Source: Myxococcus qinghaiensis (lineage in GTDB: Bacteria > Myxococcota > Myxococcia > Myxococcales > Myxococcaceae). Taken from it: a DNA stretch of 64,000 nt. Shown here in pieces: positions 42,656-52,443 of this stretch. The DNA lies in contig NZ_JAKCFA010000001.1 of the NCBI RefSeq assembly GCF_024198215.1, forward strand, positions 248,001 through 312,000. The letters are read 5' to 3'. A program made the position numbers and the translations under genes. A model generated the notes under the pieces. It ran no database searches, was not told the DNA's origin, and saw only the letters and a list, made by a program, of their open reading frames with translations. Every line of letters starts with the position of its first letter. Position 1 is the stretch's first letter.

Positions 42656-43477
42656 GTGCGGTCGAACCGGTACGCTCCGCCGCCATGGCTTGTTCGGCGG
42701 AAATCCTGGTGGCTCTTGGGCGCGGGGCTCGTGGGCGGCCTGGGGCTGGCACGAGCGCGCGCGCTGTATCAGCAGGACCCCGCCGCGCGGGAACGGGTGC
42801 GATGGGAGCGGCAATGGGCCGAGGCTCGCGCCCATGTGGAGTCACGCCTCCTGCGACTTCAGGAAGGCCGGCGTGCCCTCGCGCAGCAGGACCAGGCGGC
42901 CCGCGCGAGCATCCTCCCTGAGTAGGAGGCGCTCCATCGCTGGATGGACGAGGTCCGCGAGCGCAACCACGACGTGGCCCGCTCCGCGCTGGACCGCGTC
43001 GACGGACGGCGGGCCCAGGTGGGCCGCGAGGAGCTCAATGCCCGGAAGGACCTGGAGGCGGAACGCAAGCACTGGGAGGACGACAGCGCCCTTCAGGACC
43101 GACTCTCCGAGGCCGAGCAGAGGCAGGAGCGCGAGCGATTCGCGCGCCGGGCCAAGGACCTGGCGACCCACTACGACGAGCGCGGGGAGGCCCTCGAAGC
43201 GGACGAAGACTCGGCGGTGGCCCAACTGCGCGTGGACGGCATCCTGTCGCGGGAGTTCCGAAACACGATGCTCCGGGCCGAGCAGCTCATCGCCGAGCTG
43301 CGGCGGTGCGGCTCCGCGGTCATCGAAGTGGACCGGGAGCGAACTCGCCTGCGGCGCGAGTGCATCACCCTCTGCTGGAAGGAGTTGGAAGCGGAGAACG
43401 CCATGGCGGCGCGAGACTCCATCCACTTCACCCGCTTCCTCACGACACTCTTCCTGGAGGCGCCCGAGAAAACATGA
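42656..43477 (+). pseudogene. Coiled-coil membrane protein interrupted by an in-frame amber codon
   Basis: One reading frame runs from about GTG 42656 to 43477, broken only by TAG at 42923-42925. Before it come a membrane helix (SWWLLGAGLVGGLGLARA) and a charged coiled coil ending ASILPE. Directly after it the coiled coil goes on as EALHRWMDEVRERNHDVARS and continues for another 170 residues to EAPEKT. The amphipathic pattern is kept across the stop, so this was one gene of about 270 residues. It may be a recent nonsense mutation, or the 3' half may be translated on its own from ATG 42944. Function unknown. The start is uncertain. Confidence 0.6.
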
Positions 43478-43514
43478 AGCAGGGCTGTCGTTGTCACTTG
43501 TGTGTCAACGGTGA

Positions 43515-43870
43515 CTGGACTCGCACTGCAGCCTCATGGGCCCGACGAAGTCCGTCCGCTTCGCCAACAACATCGTGGCGGGGCGCCCGTGACGCATGCG
43601 GGAAATGGCGCGGTCACCTCGTGCATCGACTCGCTGAGCGGGCCCAATCTCGTCTCCACCCAGGTGGCGGCGGCGCGCTTCGTCGACGTGGCGGCGAAGG
43701 ACTTCCGTCTGTCTTCGACGTCGCCCGGCATGGACGTCGGGGTGTCCCTGGCGGGCGTGGTGGACTTCGACTACGAGGGAGCTTCCCGGCTGGGCGTCCC
43801 GTATGACCTGGGCGCCTTCGTCGCGGGCGCGGCGTCCACCTCGGGGGCCGCACTGCCTGGAGAAAGATGA
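43515..43870 (+). pseudogene. Frameshifted C-terminal relic of a parallel beta-helix protein
   Basis: HCSLMGPTKSVRFANNIVAGRP (from about 43524) stops at 43590-43592. The adjoining frame then carries on with VTHAGNGAVTSC, RFVDVAAKDFRLSSTSPGMD and VPYDLGAFV to 43870. RFxNNIV and DFRL...SPxxDxG...YDxGAF are typical of the last coils of right-handed beta-helix polysaccharide-binding or lyase proteins. The N-terminal bulk is missing. The relic stop overlaps the next gene's ATG by four bases, so the two were once coupled. Confidence 0.6.
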
Positions 43871-44841
43871 TGCAAAAGGGGTTCGCGCCGCGTGGCTGGG
43901 TGGGAGTCGTTTTGCTGTCCTGGCTGTGGCTTGGCAGCGCCATGGCGGCGGCTCCGGCCGCTGGAGGCCCGAAGCGCGAGCCCCTCCGGGCCGTCGTCGA
44001 CTCCCTGGCGGCGGAGGCCGCGCGTCTGGCGCCAGGCTCGGACGTGGCCATCGCGGTGAAGGACCTGCGCACCGGTGAGTACGCGGGTTTCTCCGACACG
44101 GTGCCGCACATCTCCGCCAGCTCGGCGAAGGTGTTCTGGGTGGCGGCGGCCTTGAAGAAGGCCGAGGAGTCGAAGGTGGCGCCGCTGGCGGAGAAGGTCT
44201 TCCGCACCTCCGACAACGAGGCCTCGGGGGCGCTCATCGACCTGGTGGGTGGGCCGGACGCCATCAACGACTACCTGCGCTCGCTGGACGTGAAGAACAC
44301 CGCGCTGACGAAGTGGAACTACGGCAAGCCGCGCCGCGCGACGAACTCGCCCCAGGTGATGGGGAATGACAACTACCTCTGCGCGGCGGACGCGGTGTCC
44401 TTCCTCCAGCGCTTGAGTGGCGGCGAGCTGCTGAAGCCCAAGCCCACCTCGCGCCTGCTGGCGTGGATGGAGCTCACGCCTCGCGAGGGCTGCGGCGGCT
44501 GGCTGGGGACGCTCCTGCCGGCGAAGGCTCGGGCGTCGATGCGGCACAAGGGGGGCTGGTTGCCTCCGGGGTGCTGCTCGGATGACTCGCGCTACAACGT
44601 GCTCAACGAGGTCGGGTTGGTGCGGCTGCCGGACGGTGGGCACTACGCGGTGGCCATCCTCGCGGCGCGCGGGCCGGACTGGCCCCGTCAGGCGTTCTTC
44701 GTCGAGCGGGCCTCGTGTGTGCTCTATCGCACGCTCTCCGGTGAGACCTCTCTGGACTGCGGGGAGTCGCTCGCGAAGCAGGGCGGGCCCGCGCCCGTGC
44801 CCGTCGCGGATGGCGGCACGCCCCCTGACTACGACTGTTGA
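43867..44841 (+). CDS. Secreted serine hydrolase, class A beta-lactamase fold
   Basis: A 324-residue protein with a signal peptide to about residue 30. The active-site set is S85-x-x-K88 (ISASSAKVF), S115-D116-N117 (RTSDNEAS) and K-G-G near residue 223 (MRHKGGW) in place of KTG. A clear omega-loop Glu is not seen, so true beta-lactamase activity is doubtful. It may be a DD-peptidase or cell-wall hydrolase of the family. GCGGW and PPGCCSDDS suggest disulfides. The Asp/Pro-rich tail after residue 305 is probably unfolded. Confidence 0.83.
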   Translation: MMQKGFAPRGWVGVVLLSWLWLGSAMAAAPAAGGPKREPLRAVVDSLAAEAARLAPGSDVAIAVKDLRTGEYAGFSDTVPHISASSAKVFWVAAALKKAEESKVAPLAEKVFRTSDNEASGALIDLVGGPDAINDYLRSLDVKNTALTKWNYGKPRRATNSPQVMGNDNYLCAADAVSFLQRLSGGELLKPKPTSRLLAWMELTPREGCGGWLGTLLPAKARASMRHKGGWLPPGCCSDDSRYNVLNEVGLVRLPDGGHYAVAILAARGPDWPRQAFFVERASCVLYRTLSGETSLDCGESLAKQGGPAPVPVADGGTPPDYDC

Positions 44842-44919
44842 GCGCGGCGGGGCGGATGTCGCTCGTTCTTCCTCCCACCCACGCTAGATTGCGGCGGGAA
44901 CCGGCGTGGGAGGACTGTC

Positions 44920-46233
44920 ATGGGCTTTGGCTGCTGCCACTACCAGGTGGTGGGGGAGGGGTGTGACTCCGCCTTCACGATGGATGCGTCGCGCGTCACC
45001 TTTGGCCGTGGCTGTCTGGCGGAGGTGGGTGAGCGGGCCCGGGCGCTCGGGATGCGCCGCGTGGCGCTGTTCTCGGATGCGAGCGTGGCGCGACTGCCGC
45101 ACTTCGAGAAGGTGCAGGCCTCATTGGTCGCGGCGGGACTGGAGGTGGGCGTCTTCACGGACGTTCGCGTCGAGCCCACGGACCGCTCCTTCCTGGAGGC
45201 GGTGCGGTTCGCCGCGGACCTGCGGCCGGATGGCTATGTGTCCTTGGGAGGCGGCTCCGTCATCGACACGTGCAAGGCGGCGAACCTCTATGCGACGTGG
45301 CCCTCCGACTTCCTGACCTATGTGAATGCCCCCGTGGGAGACGGCCGTCCGGTGCCAGGCCCCCTCAAGCCGCACATCGCCTGTCCCACGACGTCCGGGA
45401 CGGGCAGCGAGGTGACGGGCATCACCATCTTCGACCTGCTCTCGTTGGGGGCGAAGACGGGCATCGCCTCGCACGCGCTGCGCCCCACCGAGGCGCTGGT
45501 GGACCCGGACTGCACCGCGACGCTGCCGGGCGAGGTGGTGGCCGCCAGTGGCCTGGACGTGCTCTCCCATGCGCTGGAGTCCTATACGGCGCGGCCGTAC
45601 GTGCGGCGCCCCGCGCCTCCGCGCCCCAGCCTGCGGCCGATGAGCCAGGGGGCGAACCCGTGGAGCGACCTGGGGTGTCGTGAGGCCCTGCGGTTGATGG
45701 GGTTGTATCTGGAGCGCGGCGTGAAGGACGCGGGAGACCACGAGGCGCGCGAGCAGTTGATGTGGGCGGCGACGCTGGCGGGAATCGCCTTCGGCAACGC
45801 CGGAGTGCATGCGCCCCACGGCATGGCGTACGCGGTGGCGGGGTTGGTGCGCGAGTTCAGGCCCACGGGGTATCCCCAGGACGAGCCGCTCGTGCCCCAT
45901 GGAATGGCGGTCATCCTCAACGCGCCGGCGGTGTTCCGCTACACGGCGGAGGAGAGTCCGGAGCGTCACCTGGAGGCCGCGACGTGGCTGGGGGCGGATG
46001 CTCGGGGAGCGGGGCTGAAGGACGCGGGCGAGGTGCTGGCGGACAAACTCATCCGCATCATGCGCGCGGTGGGGATGCCGAACGGCCTGGGCGGAGTCGG
46101 GTACACCGAGGCGGACGTGGCGGCGCTGACGGAGGGGGCCTTCCCCCAGCAGCGGCTGTTGCAGAATGCTCCGCGTGAGATGACCCGGCCCGTGCTGGGT
46201 GGGCTGTTCCAGCAGGCGCTGGGGTACTGGTAG
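44920..46233 (+). CDS. Iron-containing alcohol dehydrogenase, hydroxyacid-oxoacid transhydrogenase type
   Basis: A 437-residue group III alcohol dehydrogenase. [17 protein letters not shown] binds [15 protein letters not shown] follows, and metal ligands come from [12 protein letters not shown] (Asp, His) and from [10 protein letters not shown] and VPHGMAV (His). The N-terminus [30 protein letters not shown] matches the ADHFE1/HOT branch that oxidises gamma-hydroxybutyrate with 2-oxoglutarate. Length fits (about 430-465). It is followed after 19 bases by a thioesterase gene, probably in the same operon. Confidence 0.88.
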   Translation: MGFGCCHYQVVGEGCDSAFTMDASRVTFGRGCLAEVGERARALGMRRVALFSDASVARLPHFEKVQASLVAAGLEVGVFTDVRVEPTDRSFLEAVRFAADLRPDGYVSLGGGSVIDTCKAANLYATWPSDFLTYVNAPVGDGRPVPGPLKPHIACPTTSGTGSEVTGITIFDLLSLGAKTGIASHALRPTEALVDPDCTATLPGEVVAASGLDVLSHALESYTARPYVRRPAPPRPSLRPMSQGANPWSDLGCREALRLMGLYLERGVKDAGDHEAREQLMWAATLAGIAFGNAGVHAPHGMAYAVAGLVREFRPTGYPQDEPLVPHGMAVILNAPAVFRYTAEESPERHLEAATWLGADARGAGLKDAGEVLADKLIRIMRAVGMPNGLGGVGYTEADVAALTEGAFPQQRLLQNAPREMTRPVLGGLFQQALGYW

Positions 46234-46252
46234 CCGTGGGGAGGGTGAAGCC

Positions 46253-46687
<435 letters not shown>

Positions 46688-46691
46688 GAGC

Positions 46692-47138
46692 ATGGCCATG
46701 TCCTCGTCGTTCCACGAGCTGCTGGTCAAGACGCACCCTTGGGGAATCCTGCTCCTGATCGGAGTGGGGCTCACGGTTCTCTCGGCCGTCTTTTCGCGGG
46801 TGAGTGGCTGGCATTTGCTCGCGCGTCAGTTCCGGGCAGACGGACCTGCCCCCAGCTACATGCGGAACTTCACCTCGGGGAAGATCGGCTGGGTCGAATA
46901 CAGGGGCTGCATTGCCGTGGGCGGCGACGAGCAGGGCCTCTACCTGGCGCCGAGTCTCGTCTTCCGACTCTTTCATCCGCCACTCAGAATCCCCTGGTCG
47001 GAGCTTCATGACAGGGAACTCACGTCGTTCTTCTTCGTGAAGTTCGACACCTTTCGGGCCGGGGAGCACTCCGTCCGGATTCAACTCCGGGCCGCCGTGA
47101 CGGAGGCCCTCGACTCCTACATGCCCCCTGCGAACTGA
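46692..47138 (+). CDS. Small membrane protein of unknown function
   Basis: A 146-148-residue protein with one hydrophobic helix (WGILLLIGVGLTVLSAVFS) near the start, followed by a soluble beta-rich domain (GKIGWVEYRGCIAVGGDEQGLYL, RIPWSEL). Two ATGs are possible; the second (46698) has AGGAG at a normal 7-base distance, the first is too close. The domain resembles a PH-like module by pattern only. It shares one base with the next gene. Confidence 0.68.
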   Translation: MAMSSSFHELLVKTHPWGILLLIGVGLTVLSAVFSRVSGWHLLARQFRADGPAPSYMRNFTSGKIGWVEYRGCIAVGGDEQGLYLAPSLVFRLFHPPLRIPWSELHDRELTSFFFVKFDTFRAGEHSVRIQLRAAVTEALDSYMPPAN

Positions 47139-47599
47139 TGGAAACGCTCGATATCTCCTTTGACGCCCGGCACGAGCTGACAGGCGAGGTGGGGTCAGTG
47201 AAGTGTGGCCTCTGTGGCCAGGCCGCGCGAGGCCGGATGCTGGAGACGGGTGGGATGCTCGTCAGGAGCTTTGGCTGGGATTGCCCGTGCGGCGCACTGG
47301 GGCTCCATGCACCGCTGCATGATTTGGATGAGCTGTACACCGATCTGCTGGAGGCGTGGGGCTTGAAGCCTCGCGAGCCGGACCTCTCGCCGCCGACCCC
47401 GGTGGGCGATTCCGGGTTCTTGTCATCGGTGTATGTGGATGGGCCCGCGTTGCTTCGCAGCTTGTTCGCGGAGGCGCGGAGCCAGGGCGCCCAGGTTGCC
47501 GCCACCGAGGTGAGGGTCCGGCTGGTGGTGCCCAAGTTCTCTCCTCCCGCATCCATCTGGGATGTGCTCTGGGCGCGCGCGCCTCGTCCGATGGAGTGA
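47138..47599 (+). CDS. Putative zinc-ribbon protein of unknown function
   Basis: A 153-residue protein. KCGLCGQAARG and DCPCGALGLH give two Cys pairs (C-x2-C and C-x-C) about 26 residues apart, a likely zinc-binding unit. The rest is a small alpha/beta region with no known motif. The ATG overlaps the stop of the preceding gene by one base and has no ribosome site of its own, so it is probably translated by coupling with the membrane protein. Confidence 0.65.
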   Translation: METLDISFDARHELTGEVGSVKCGLCGQAARGRMLETGGMLVRSFGWDCPCGALGLHAPLHDLDELYTDLLEAWGLKPREPDLSPPTPVGDSGFLSSVYVDGPALLRSLFAEARSQGAQVAATEVRVRLVVPKFSPPASIWDVLWARAPRPME

Positions 47600-47687
47600 C
47601 TTCGAAATGGATGGGCTCGGCCGATACCTGACGCTGCCGCGCTGAGCCCCTCCTCAGAGAGAGAGGCTCAGCGCTCAAGGGGGTGTG

Positions 47688-49133
47688 TCAGACGTCGCGC
47701 GCCGCATGCACCGGAGGCCGGCGCACGGACCACGGGCGTGCTTCCTCGAGTTGTCCCGCCAGCCGGAACAAGGTGGCCTCGTCCGCGAAGCGGCCCACGA
47801 ACTGGACGCCGATGGGCAGCTCCTGCGCGTTCCAGTGCAGGGGCACGGACATCGCCGGCTGGCCCGTCACGTTGTAGAGCGCGGTGAAGGGAATCAGGGA
47901 GAACACGAACCGGTACCACTCGCCCGCGCTCCGGGGCTTGTTGGAGTCCATCTCCCCGAGCAGGTAGGGCGGCCCCGCCGTCGTCGGCGTCAGCAGCAGG
48001 TCGTGGTCCACGTAGAACGCGCCCACGGAGCGGCTGACCTGATTGAAGACCGCGAGCGCAGCCTGGAGGTCCGTCGCCTTCAGCGTGCGGCCGTGCTGCA
48101 CCGCCGCCCACGTGGAGGCCTCCAGCGTCTCCGGGCCCGCGGTGCGCCCCAGGCCCGTGCTCAGCATCTCCACCAGGGACGCATTGGAGGCGGACCAGAC
48201 AGTCACCAGGGCCTCCAGCAGGGCCTCGTTGTCATAGACAGGCTCCGCCTCGACGAGCTCGTGCCCCAGCGAGGCGCACAGCTTCGCCACGTCATCCACC
48301 GCCGCGACGTTGTCGGGACTCACGGGCACGCCAGAGGCCGCCTTCCGAGAGACGGCGATGCGCAGCTTCCCCGGCTTTCGTCGGACCTCCTCCAGATAGG
48401 GCCGCTCCGGCGGAGGCGCGTAGTGCGGGTCGCCCACCGCGGGCCCTTGCGTGGCATCCAGCATGGCCGCGCTGTCGCGGACCGAGCGCGTCACCACATG
48501 CTCGATGCCCAGGCCGTTGATGGCCTCCGCCGCGCCAGGCCCGATGGAGTTGCGCCCGCGCGTGGGCTTCAGGCCAAACACTCCGCAGAGCGCCGCGGGA
48601 ATGCGCAGCGAGCCTCCGCCGTCATTGCCATGGGCCACCGGAACGATGCCCGCCGCCACCGCCGCCGCCGAGCCGCCACTGGAGCCGCCGGGGCTGCGCC
48701 CCAAGTCCCAGGGATTGCGCGTGGGGCCATGCAGCACCGGCTCCGTCGTCGCGTTGTTGCCGAACTCCGGCGTGTTCGTCCGGCCCACCAACACCACGCC
48801 CGTGCGACGGAAGCGCTCCATCAAGAAGGAGTCGATGGGCAACATCAGCCCCTTCGCCAAGCGGCTCCCCAGGTCCGTCGGGACGCCCGCCGCATGCAGC
48901 GCCAGGTCCTTGATGAGGAACGGCACACCCGTGAAGGGCCCCTGCGGAAGCCCCTGCTGCACGGCGTTCTTCGCGTCCGCTTCCCGGACATCGATGACCG
49001 CGTTCAGCTTCGGATTGACGCGGGCGATGGCGTCCAGCGCCGCTTGCGTCAGCTCCGTCGGAGTCACTTCCTTGCGACGCACCAGCTCCGCCAGCCCCAT
49101 CGCGTCGTATCGCGTGTACTCGTCCAGGTGCAT
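47688..49133 (-). CDS. Amidase signature family enzyme
   Basis: A 481-residue amidase. The Ser-cisSer-Lys triad shows as the Lys in [12 protein letters not shown] and the two Ser of [16 protein letters not shown]. The Gly/Ser-rich signature is complete and the end ([30 protein letters not shown]) fits the family. It should hydrolyse an amide to acid and ammonia; the substrate is open. The ATG at 49133 begins [17 protein letters not shown]. No signal peptide is seen. Confidence 0.9.
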   Translation of the reverse strand: MHLDEYTRYDAMGLAELVRRKEVTPTELTQAALDAIARVNPKLNAVIDVREADAKNAVQQGLPQGPFTGVPFLIKDLALHAAGVPTDLGSRLAKGLMLPIDSFLMERFRRTGVVLVGRTNTPEFGNNATTEPVLHGPTRNPWDLGRSPGGSSGGSAAAVAAGIVPVAHGNDGGGSLRIPAALCGVFGLKPTRGRNSIGPGAAEAINGLGIEHVVTRSVRDSAAMLDATQGPAVGDPHYAPPPERPYLEEVRRKPGKLRIAVSRKAASGVPVSPDNVAAVDDVAKLCASLGHELVEAEPVYDNEALLEALVTVWSASNASLVEMLSTGLGRTAGPETLEASTWAAVQHGRTLKATDLQAALAVFNQVSRSVGAFYVDHDLLLTPTTAGPPYLLGEMDSNKPRSAGEWYRFVFSLIPFTALYNVTGQPAMSVPLHWNAQELPIGVQFVGRFADEATLFRLAGQLEEARPWSVRRPPVHAARDV

Positions 49134-49239
49134 AAGCCCTCGTGGCGCACTGGACGGCGGATTGCGTCCCAGGTGCGGCGCGCGAGGATACAGCCAGGCC
49201 TCGGGCCGCCGCGATGACGGCCCAAGGAACTCCCTGACT

Positions 49240-49614
49240 TCAGTACCGACAGGCTCGGGTCTCGCAGTAGCCCTGTACCCCCTTGCACACGCAGTCGGCG
49301 TCATCGCTGCACCGCGTCAGCGGGCACGTCGGACCACCCCCACCTCCGCCACCAGGCACGGTGTAGCGACACCCATTGGCGATGCAGCTCACGCTGCTCG
49401 CGCCGGGGCACGCGGCCCAGCACTCGCTCACCGTCGAGCACCGGACCGCGACACAGACGAGGCTGGCCGCGTCCTGAGGCTCGCTCGTCTCCGCGCGGAG
49501 CTCCTCACTGGACTCAATCGGAGCGGCTTCGGTGTTGGACGGCTCGGCGGAGACCGCCGTGGTGAACGACAAGAAGAGGGCGAGGCTCCACGGAAGGACA
49601 CGACGCAGGGACAT
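49240..49614 (-). CDS. Small secreted Cys-rich protein
   Basis: A 124-residue protein with a signal peptide ([23 protein letters not shown]). After an acidic linker come two Cys-rich units, [24 protein letters not shown]... and [21 protein letters not shown], separated by a run of seven Gly. About 12 Cys in the mature 100 residues suggest heavy disulfide bonding. The DADCVC motif is like those in the lipoproteins at 32272 and 57602. Function unknown. Confidence 0.75.
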   Translation of the reverse strand: MSLRRVLPWSLALFLSFTTAVSAEPSNTEAAPIESSEELRAETSEPQDAASLVCVAVRCSTVSECWAACPGASSVSCIANGCRYTVPGGGGGGGPTCPLTRCSDDADCVCKGVQGYCETRACRY

Positions 49615-49717
49615 GACAGCTCCATCGAGGCTCCATCCGTCCTCGCGCCAGTGCGGGACGCCGTGAGCCCTGGCAATCGTATCAGGATGGCTCTGGTATC
49701 GCGGGTGAGCGCCCGTC

Positions 49718-51919
49718 CTACCCCGTGGCCCGAGGACGCGCTTCCATCTGCGCATGGACGAGCGACGCATACACGCCGCCCCGCGCGAGCAGCTCCTCGT
49801 GTCGGCCTACCTCCGCCACGCGGCCTTCGTCCAGGACGATGATGACGTCCGCGTCACGCACGGTGCTCAGCCGATGGGCGATGACCACCCGTGTGCAGCT
49901 CAGGGACGCGAGCGCGGTCTGGACGCGCCCCTCGGTGGTGGCGTCCAGCGCGCTCGTCGCCTCGTCGAGCAGGAGGATGGCCGGCTTGTGCACCAGCGCC
50001 CGGGCCAGGGCCAGTCGCTGGCGCTGCCCGCCGGACATGGACAGGCCCCGGTCGGTGAGCGGTGTGTCGTAGCGCAGCGGCATGGCCTGGATGTCGTCGT
50101 GCAGGTGCGCCAGCCGCGCGGCCTCTTCCACCCGCTCCTGGCCCAGCTCGGGGTTGCTCAGCGTGATGTTGTCCCGAAGGGAGGCATTGAAGAACGACGC
50201 GTCCTGCAACACCACGCCGAGCTGTCCGCGCACCGAGCGCAGGTCCAGCGTGCCCAGGTCGACGCCGTCGTAGAGCACGCGTCCGGAGGTGGGCAGGTAG
50301 AGCCCCAGCAGCAGGTGGGCGAGGGTGCTCTTGCCCGCGCCGGAGGGGCCGACGATGGCCACGAGCTGGCCCGGCTCCACCTTCACGGAGACGTTCTTCA
50401 CCACCATCGCCGCGTGAGGGTTGTAGCGGAAGCTCACGTCCTCCAGCGTGATGGCGCCTCGCAGCGTCAGCGCCTCGCCCTCGTGGTCCACCTCCCGCTC
50501 CGGCGGTGTGTCCAACACGTCGTTGATGCGCTCCAGATAGGTGCCGAGGAACTGGAGCTGGCCGCCCGTGCCCAGCAGGTTGGAGAGGGGCACCAGCAGG
50601 GCGATGGCCAGCGCGTTGAGGCTCAGCATCCCTCCGAGCGACAGCCCGCCATCGAGCACCCGCCAGGCCCCCACGCACAGCAACACCAGCGGAGAGACTC
50701 GGCGCAGCGTGCTCGTCAACGCGTCCAGCCATGCGGAGAGTCGTCCTCGCTCCAGCTCCACGTTGAGCAGGTCGACGTACACGTGCGAATAGCTTCGCGC
50801 CATGCGCGACTCGACGCCGAAGGCCTTGAGCGTCTGCATCCCGGACAGCAGCGCCAGCAGGTAGCCCTGGCTGCGCGTGGCGAGGTCCAGGCTGCGCGAC
50901 AGGTGGCTGCGTTGACGCGCTCGGGGCAGGAGGAAGACGAGGACCTGGAGCAGCCCCAAGCCCATCACCAGGAGCCCGAGGGACACGTCCGCGACGAAGA
51001 GCAGCGCCAGGTAGATGAGCACGAGCACGCCATCCAACGCGCTCGACAGCAGGCCGCTCGATAGCAGGTCCCGGATGGCCTGCTGTGAGCCCAGCCGGGT
51101 CAGGAGGTCTCCTGCGGGGCGCTGCTGGAAGAAGGGGTAGGCCAGTCGCACCAGGTGGTCCAGCAGCCCCTCGTTCATGCTCGCGTCCAGCCGGGTGCGC
51201 AGCTCGACGAGGAGCTGGCCGCGCACCAGGGACGTGAGCAGCTCGAAGAGGACCACGCCCGCGAGGGCCGCGGACAGCACGCCCATCAGCGAGTAGTCGC
51301 GTCGCGGCACCACCTGGTCGACCACGAGCCCCGTCAACAGGGGCACCGCCAGCGTGAGCACCTGGAGGATGCCGGACAGCGCGACGACACGGCCGAGGCC
51401 GGGGAGCTGCCTTCGCACCAGCGGCGCGAGGTAGCGGAAGGCGCCGCGCTGGGCCCGGCCGCGCTGGAAGTCCGGCGCGGGCTCCAGTCTCAGCGCGACG
51501 CCCGTGAAGCACTGACTGAACTGCTCCAGCGTCACGCGGCGCCGCCCCTGGTCCGGGTCCACCACCTCCACCCAGCCATCTCCAAGCCGCTCGAACACCA
51601 CCCAGTGCGTGAAGCGCCAGTGGAGGATGGTGGCGGGCGGAATGAAAGGCAGACGGTCCAGGTCCATCGACACCGCGCGGCCCAGCAGGCCCAGCTTGCG
51701 CGCGGCGCTCAAGAGCGACTTCGCGTTGGCGCCGTCTCGTCCAGGGCCCGTCAGCTCGCGCACGGCTTCGAGGGACAGCTCGCGGCCGTGATAGCCCAGC
51801 ACCATCGCCAGACAGGCGGCACCACAGTCCGTCATCGTCATCTGACGGATTTCCGGAACGCGCCGTCGCCACCAGCGCGCGGGCTCTTTGGGTGGTGCGG
51901 GGAGATTGTCCGTTGTCAT
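49718..51919 (-). CDS. lanT: Peptidase C39-containing ABC transporter, lanthipeptide exporter (LanT)
   Basis: A 733-residue bifunctional exporter. Residues 20-150 are a C39 peptidase with Cys32 ([11 protein letters not shown]), His105 (THWVVFE) and Asp121 (DPDQG), which cuts after double-Gly leaders. Six membrane helices follow at about 165-450. The ATPase has [34 protein letters not shown] and the H-loop AHRLST. It should cleave the ITGG leader of the precursor at 52228-52443 and export the mature peptide. The start shares four bases (ATGA) with the small HlyD-like gene. Confidence 0.93.
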   Translation of the reverse strand: MTTDNLPAPPKEPARWWRRRVPEIRQMTMTDCGAACLAMVLGYHGRELSLEAVRELTGPGRDGANAKSLLSAARKLGLLGRAVSMDLDRLPFIPPATILHWRFTHWVVFERLGDGWVEVVDPDQGRRRVTLEQFSQCFTGVALRLEPAPDFQRGRAQRGAFRYLAPLVRRQLPGLGRVVALSGILQVLTLAVPLLTGLVVDQVVPRRDYSLMGVLSAALAGVVLFELLTSLVRGQLLVELRTRLDASMNEGLLDHLVRLAYPFFQQRPAGDLLTRLGSQQAIRDLLSSGLLSSALDGVLVLIYLALLFVADVSLGLLVMGLGLLQVLVFLLPRARQRSHLSRSLDLATRSQGYLLALLSGMQTLKAFGVESRMARSYSHVYVDLLNVELERGRLSAWLDALTSTLRRVSPLVLLCVGAWRVLDGGLSLGGMLSLNALAIALLVPLSNLLGTGGQLQFLGTYLERINDVLDTPPEREVDHEGEALTLRGAITLEDVSFRYNPHAAMVVKNVSVKVEPGQLVAIVGPSGAGKSTLAHLLLGLYLPTSGRVLYDGVDLGTLDLRSVRGQLGVVLQDASFFNASLRDNITLSNPELGQERVEEAARLAHLHDDIQAMPLRYDTPLTDRGLSMSGGQRQRLALARALVHKPAILLLDEATSALDATTEGRVQTALASLSCTRVVIAHRLSTVRDADVIIVLDEGRVAEVGRHEELLARGGVYASLVHAQMEARPRATG

Positions 51920-52128
51920 GGACCCCGGACTCCCTCCGGGAGTCGCAGCAGCAGGGCGCCGAGGACAAGGGCCACGACGAACAGGGCCATGAGCACGTAG
52001 CTCCAGCGGGTCCACGTCGAGGAGATGCGCAGCAGGTCTCCCTGCTCCTGCACGACGCGCTGGGAGTGGGCGAGCGCCTCCTTGCGGAAGATGGACGGGC
52101 GTGGGCTGGGGACGGGCGCTTCGCTCAT
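51916..52128 (-). CDS. 70-residue HlyD N-terminus-like single-pass membrane protein
   Basis: A 70-residue protein. IFRKEALAHSQRVVQEQGDLLRI followed by a membrane helix (WSYVLMALFVVALVLGALLL) matches the cytoplasmic start and anchor of HlyD-type membrane-fusion proteins in bacteriocin exporters. The periplasmic coiled-coil, lipoyl and beta-barrel domains are all absent. The stop lies directly on the ABC transporter start (ATGA), so nothing was lost to a nearby frameshift. It may serve as a minimal adaptor for the transporter; otherwise it is a relic. No complete HlyD or TolC is encoded nearby. Confidence 0.72.
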   Translation of the reverse strand: MSEAPVPSPRPSIFRKEALAHSQRVVQEQGDLLRISSTWTRWSYVLMALFVVALVLGALLLRLPEGVRGP

Positions 52129-52189
52129 GGCGTGGGCGGATGAAGAGGCGGTGGCTCCGTGCTGTCGGGTGGGACCGGCCCAAAGCGGG

Positions 52190-52216
52190 CCGGCCCCTGT
52201 CCCCGTCAGCGGCCGG
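52190..52216 (-). terminator. Hairpin between the lanthipeptide precursor and export genes
   Basis: CCGGCCCCTG (52190-52199) pairs with CAGCGGCCGG (52207-52216) with one mismatch and a 7-base loop. It lies in the 99-base gap after the precursor stop on the minus strand. There is no T tract. It may act as a partial terminator or an RNA-stability element that keeps precursor mRNA above transporter mRNA. Confidence 0.55.
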
Positions 52217-52227
52217 GGCTCAGTGCA

Positions 52228-52443
52228 TCAGAGGCAGTGCTGTGGCGGGCAGGGGGTGCAGATGGCGGAGCTCTGCCCCGGGAGGCAACAGCCGCCGGTG
52301 ATGGACTCCAGGACGTCGTCGCCGAGCGTCAGCTCCGCGGCGGGGTTGGCGGGCAGGGACGCGCGCTCCTCGGCCGAGAGGCTGTTGTAGTACTCGGGGT
52401 CACGCCACGCGCGGAGGATGTGGTCCTTCTTCGACTGGCTCAT
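52228..52443 (-). CDS. lanA: Class II lanthipeptide precursor, mersacidin/lichenicidin type
   Basis: A 71-residue precursor. The leader (residues 1-51) has HILRAWRDPEYYNSLSAEE, LPANPAAELTL and ends ESITGG, the double-Gly cleavage site for the C39 peptidase. The family resemblance (RAWKDPEYR...LPANPAG) is to mersacidin/lichenicidin-type leaders. The 20-residue core begins CCLPGQSSA and ends CPPQHCL. It has five Cys (core 1, 2, 11, 14, 19), two Ser (7, 8) and one Thr (12), so at most three thioether rings can form and at least two Cys remain for a disulfide or another fate. An AAGGAG site precedes the ATG, which overlaps the lanM stop by four bases. Confidence 0.9.
   Translation of the reverse strand: MSQSKKDHILRAWRDPEYYNSLSAEERASLPANPAAELTLGDDVLESITGGCCLPGQSSAICTPCPPQHCL

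Noticed and set aside
42685-42921. A frame starting MACSAEILVALG within the split coiled-coil gene
   Set aside because: The protein is Gly/Ala/Arg/Pro low complexity. The other frame has a clean membrane helix followed by a coiled coil that continues past the amber codon.
42923-42925. The amber codon as a pyrrolysine or other recoding site
   Set aside because: No recoding element or pyrrolysine genes are seen, and nonsense mutation or two separate genes is simpler, especially with another decayed gene next to it.
43867-44841. A functional antibiotic-resistance beta-lactamase
   Set aside because: SxxK and SDN are present, but KTG is replaced by KGG and the deacylating Glu of the omega loop is not evident, so only the fold is claimed.
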